A stretch of 64,000 nucleotides of DNA from Prevotella bivia DSM 20514 (GTDB taxonomy: Bacteria > Bacteroidota > Bacteroidia > Bacteroidales > Bacteroidaceae): positions 225,500-289,499 of the forward strand of contig NZ_JH660660.1 in assembly GCF_000262545.1 (NCBI RefSeq), given 5' to 3'. Made by a program: the position numbers and the translations under genes. Positions 62,698 through 64,000 of this stretch are shown in pieces (the stretch's first letter is position 1; every line of letters begins with the position of its first letter). The notes beneath the pieces are model-generated. The model did not search any database, was not told the origin of the DNA, and saw nothing but the letters and a program-made list of their open reading frames with translations.

Positions 62698-63867
62698 CTA
62701 ATCTATAACCACAGCTTCTGCTGTTACACCTTCTTTTTGCTTTAGCAACTCGTCTAAACTCTTATAGGTATAAGCTGCTTTATCCTTTATATAAGTATTG
62801 CGGAAACGTTCGCGAAGATCAATCAACTTGCTAATAGCTTCCTGGTAAGACTCCGCATCTATACGATTGGCAAGTTGTTGTGCTCTGTCAGCATCAAACT
62901 CAAAGTATTTGATTAACATTGACTTAAACTGGCTACGCTGTGCCTCTGACATAGCTGCCAACTGCTCGCTTACATTGTTATTAGCTTTGAAAATAGTAAA
63001 AATAAGTTCGTCGGGTTCTCCCCCTCTCTGTCCATGATCGTATTTCTTTTCATATTCAAAGTAGCAATCGCAATATCCTTTACCAGCCATATCTTTAAGT
63101 TCTGCCATAGCAGGATCGAGAACACGACGGCAGAAATCGGAAAACTTTTTATAGTTATCTTCCAAACGAAGCATTTTACGGAAATCGATTGTCTTTATAA
63201 CAGTACGTCCTTTATTTACCCAAGACTCTATAAACATATAGATGCGTTGCGTGTATTTGTTTTTACAAGCAAAAACTATCTGCTTTCCCAAGCGATGATA
63301 ACCAAGGTCAAGGGAAACTAAACGTTCTGCAACAGCACGATTAAGCTTGAGAATAGCATATTTGTTATAAGACCTATCTTGTGGAATATAGACATCACAA
63401 AGGTTGGTATATTTTGTGTACTTTCTACCTTCTGTGGTCTTATAAGGTATTTCTACAGGTAAAGAAGCTAACATTTTAAGAGATGTTCGAAGCTCTGGAT
63501 AGTGATTAGGATCTACTCCTAATTCCTTAAAAGGCAGCTTGATAGGCATACGACCATCTTCATCCAGCTCCTTTGTTTGAAACAAATCGAGCTGAGCACT
63601 CTGCTTATTATTTAATATTCCAAGTAGGATAGCTTGCAAGTTTTCAACAATAGAAACGAGTATTCGCACTTGAATAAGCGAATAGTCATAGCGCATCATA
63701 GTTACAGCAATAGGCTGTATAAGCCATGTCTCATCTTTTATTGGAATAAGAGCATCTGATATTGTGCGCTTTATGGGTGCTTTTTTAGCTTTAGCACCTT
63801 TCTTCTTTGTTGTTGTCTTCTTGGCAGCTGGCTTTGCTTCGCTACTTGTTGCCTTTGTTCTTACCAT
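62698..63867 (-). CDS. RepB/Rep_3-type replication initiation protein (389 aa)
   Basis: The N-terminal 34 residues are a Lys/Ala-rich basic tail (KPAAKKTTTKKKGAKAKKAP). Two winged-helix units of the Rep_3 initiator type follow. The first, about residues 45-170, has ITMM-like helices (AVTMMRYDYSLIQVRILVSI) and IKLPFKELGVDPNHYPELRT. The second, about 180-300, contains LGKQIVFACKNKYTQRIYMF and DFRKMLRLEDNYKKFSDFCR. Such proteins start plasmid replication at iterons. Chromosomal copies with this basic tail occur in Bacteroidetes and their role is unclear. I see no iterons in the 130 bp upstream. A -7 element TATCTTTG lies at 63892-63899. Confidence 0.8.
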   Translation of the reverse strand: MVRTKATSSEAKPAAKKTTTKKKGAKAKKAPIKRTISDALIPIKDETWLIQPIAVTMMRYDYSLIQVRILVSIVENLQAILLGILNNKQSAQLDLFQTKELDEDGRMPIKLPFKELGVDPNHYPELRTSLKMLASLPVEIPYKTTEGRKYTKYTNLCDVYIPQDRSYNKYAILKLNRAVAERLVSLDLGYHRLGKQIVFACKNKYTQRIYMFIESWVNKGRTVIKTIDFRKMLRLEDNYKKFSDFCRRVLDPAMAELKDMAGKGYCDCYFEYEKKYDHGQRGGEPDELIFTIFKANNNVSEQLAAMSEAQRSQFKSMLIKYFEFDADRAQQLANRIDAESYQEAISKLIDLRERFRNTYIKDKAAYTYKSLDELLKQKEGVTAEAVVID

Positions 63868-64000
63868 GCTTTTAAAATAGCTTCAATGGTACAAAGATAG
63901 TGTTTTTTTTGTAAAAATAAAGATAACTAAGGCAAAAGATGAGTTTATCTTAAAACTAATGGCAAAGGGCTACAACCATCACGGCGTAACCCCTTTACAA

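Noticed and set aside
62698..64000. Plasmid replicon
   Set aside because: No iterons, partition or mobilisation genes are visible, and the neighbours are chromosomal housekeeping and metabolic genes.

Overview
The window reads as chromosomal DNA of an anaerobic member of the Bacteroidales, most likely the Prevotella group; I cannot fix the genus or species. The evidence is low-to-moderate GC, many promoters of the Bacteroidetes type (a -33 TTTG and a -7 TAnnTTTG with a 19-20 bp spacer), very weak Shine-Dalgarno use, and families typical of the phylum: DUF4837, DUF5686, DUF5020, a fused FeoA-FeoB, GH92, M13 peptidase, BtuG and a chromosomal RepB-like initiator.

Layout. 0-8.2 kb: an unrecognised coiled-coil gene, tRNA-Gly(CCC) and tRNA-Thr(CGT), a TPR protein, a solute-binding-like lipoprotein, radA, and the ferrous iron transporter feoAB. 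8.2-8.6 kb: a short remnant bounded by imperfect inverted repeats. 8.6-12.8 kb: an apparent operon of rlmN, a DUF4837 lipoprotein, a PdxA-family gene and a YbhN-like membrane protein. 12.8-17.3 kb: a secreted endonuclease/exonuclease/phosphatase-fold protein, a FlaA1/CapD-type nucleotide-sugar dehydratase and a YwqK-like secreted protein. 17.4-21.5 kb: ptb-buk-sucC-sucD, joining two acyl-CoA to ATP modules. 21.7-31.4 kb: M13 peptidase, ABC-F ATPase, tex, a small membrane protein, typA and rpsO with a structured leader. 31.5-43.1 kb, all on the minus strand: SGNH hydrolase and MBOAT acyltransferase, a DUF5686 outer-membrane protein, then an AddA/AddB-like helicase-nuclease pair. 43.3-44.6 kb: a short malic enzyme.

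44.6-49.8 kb is the accessory stretch: an ISAs1 fragment, a small ORF broken by one stop, a cupin gene with a DUF438/hemerythrin/PAS/DUF1858 sensor-like gene, a 21-bp tandem repeat, a WG-repeat gene, a 22-bp palindromic tandem repeat, and a probable non-coding RNA with its own promoter and terminator. A cobalamin riboswitch then controls btuB and btuG (49.5-53.1 kb). 53.3-64 kb holds nhaD, a NUDIX hydrolase and a divergent LigA, a DUF5020 protein, a GH92 glycosidase, a patatin-like lipase, a 400-bp non-coding stretch full of inverted repeats, and an unrecognised gene behind a Rep_3-type replication initiator.

Best leads for something undescribed: the PdxA homologue at 10.6-11.75 kb, which has lost all three metal-binding histidines and the GHTE motif yet sits in an intact operon; the divergent LigA paired with a NUDIX hydrolase, which lacks one of the nucleotidyltransferase lysines; the candidate structured RNA at 49.14-49.39 kb; the structured rpsO leader; and the inverted-repeat region at 61.65-61.92 kb. 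I see no CRISPR array, no complete phage and no complete transposon. Family assignments and residue comparisons rest on remembered family motifs, not on database searches.
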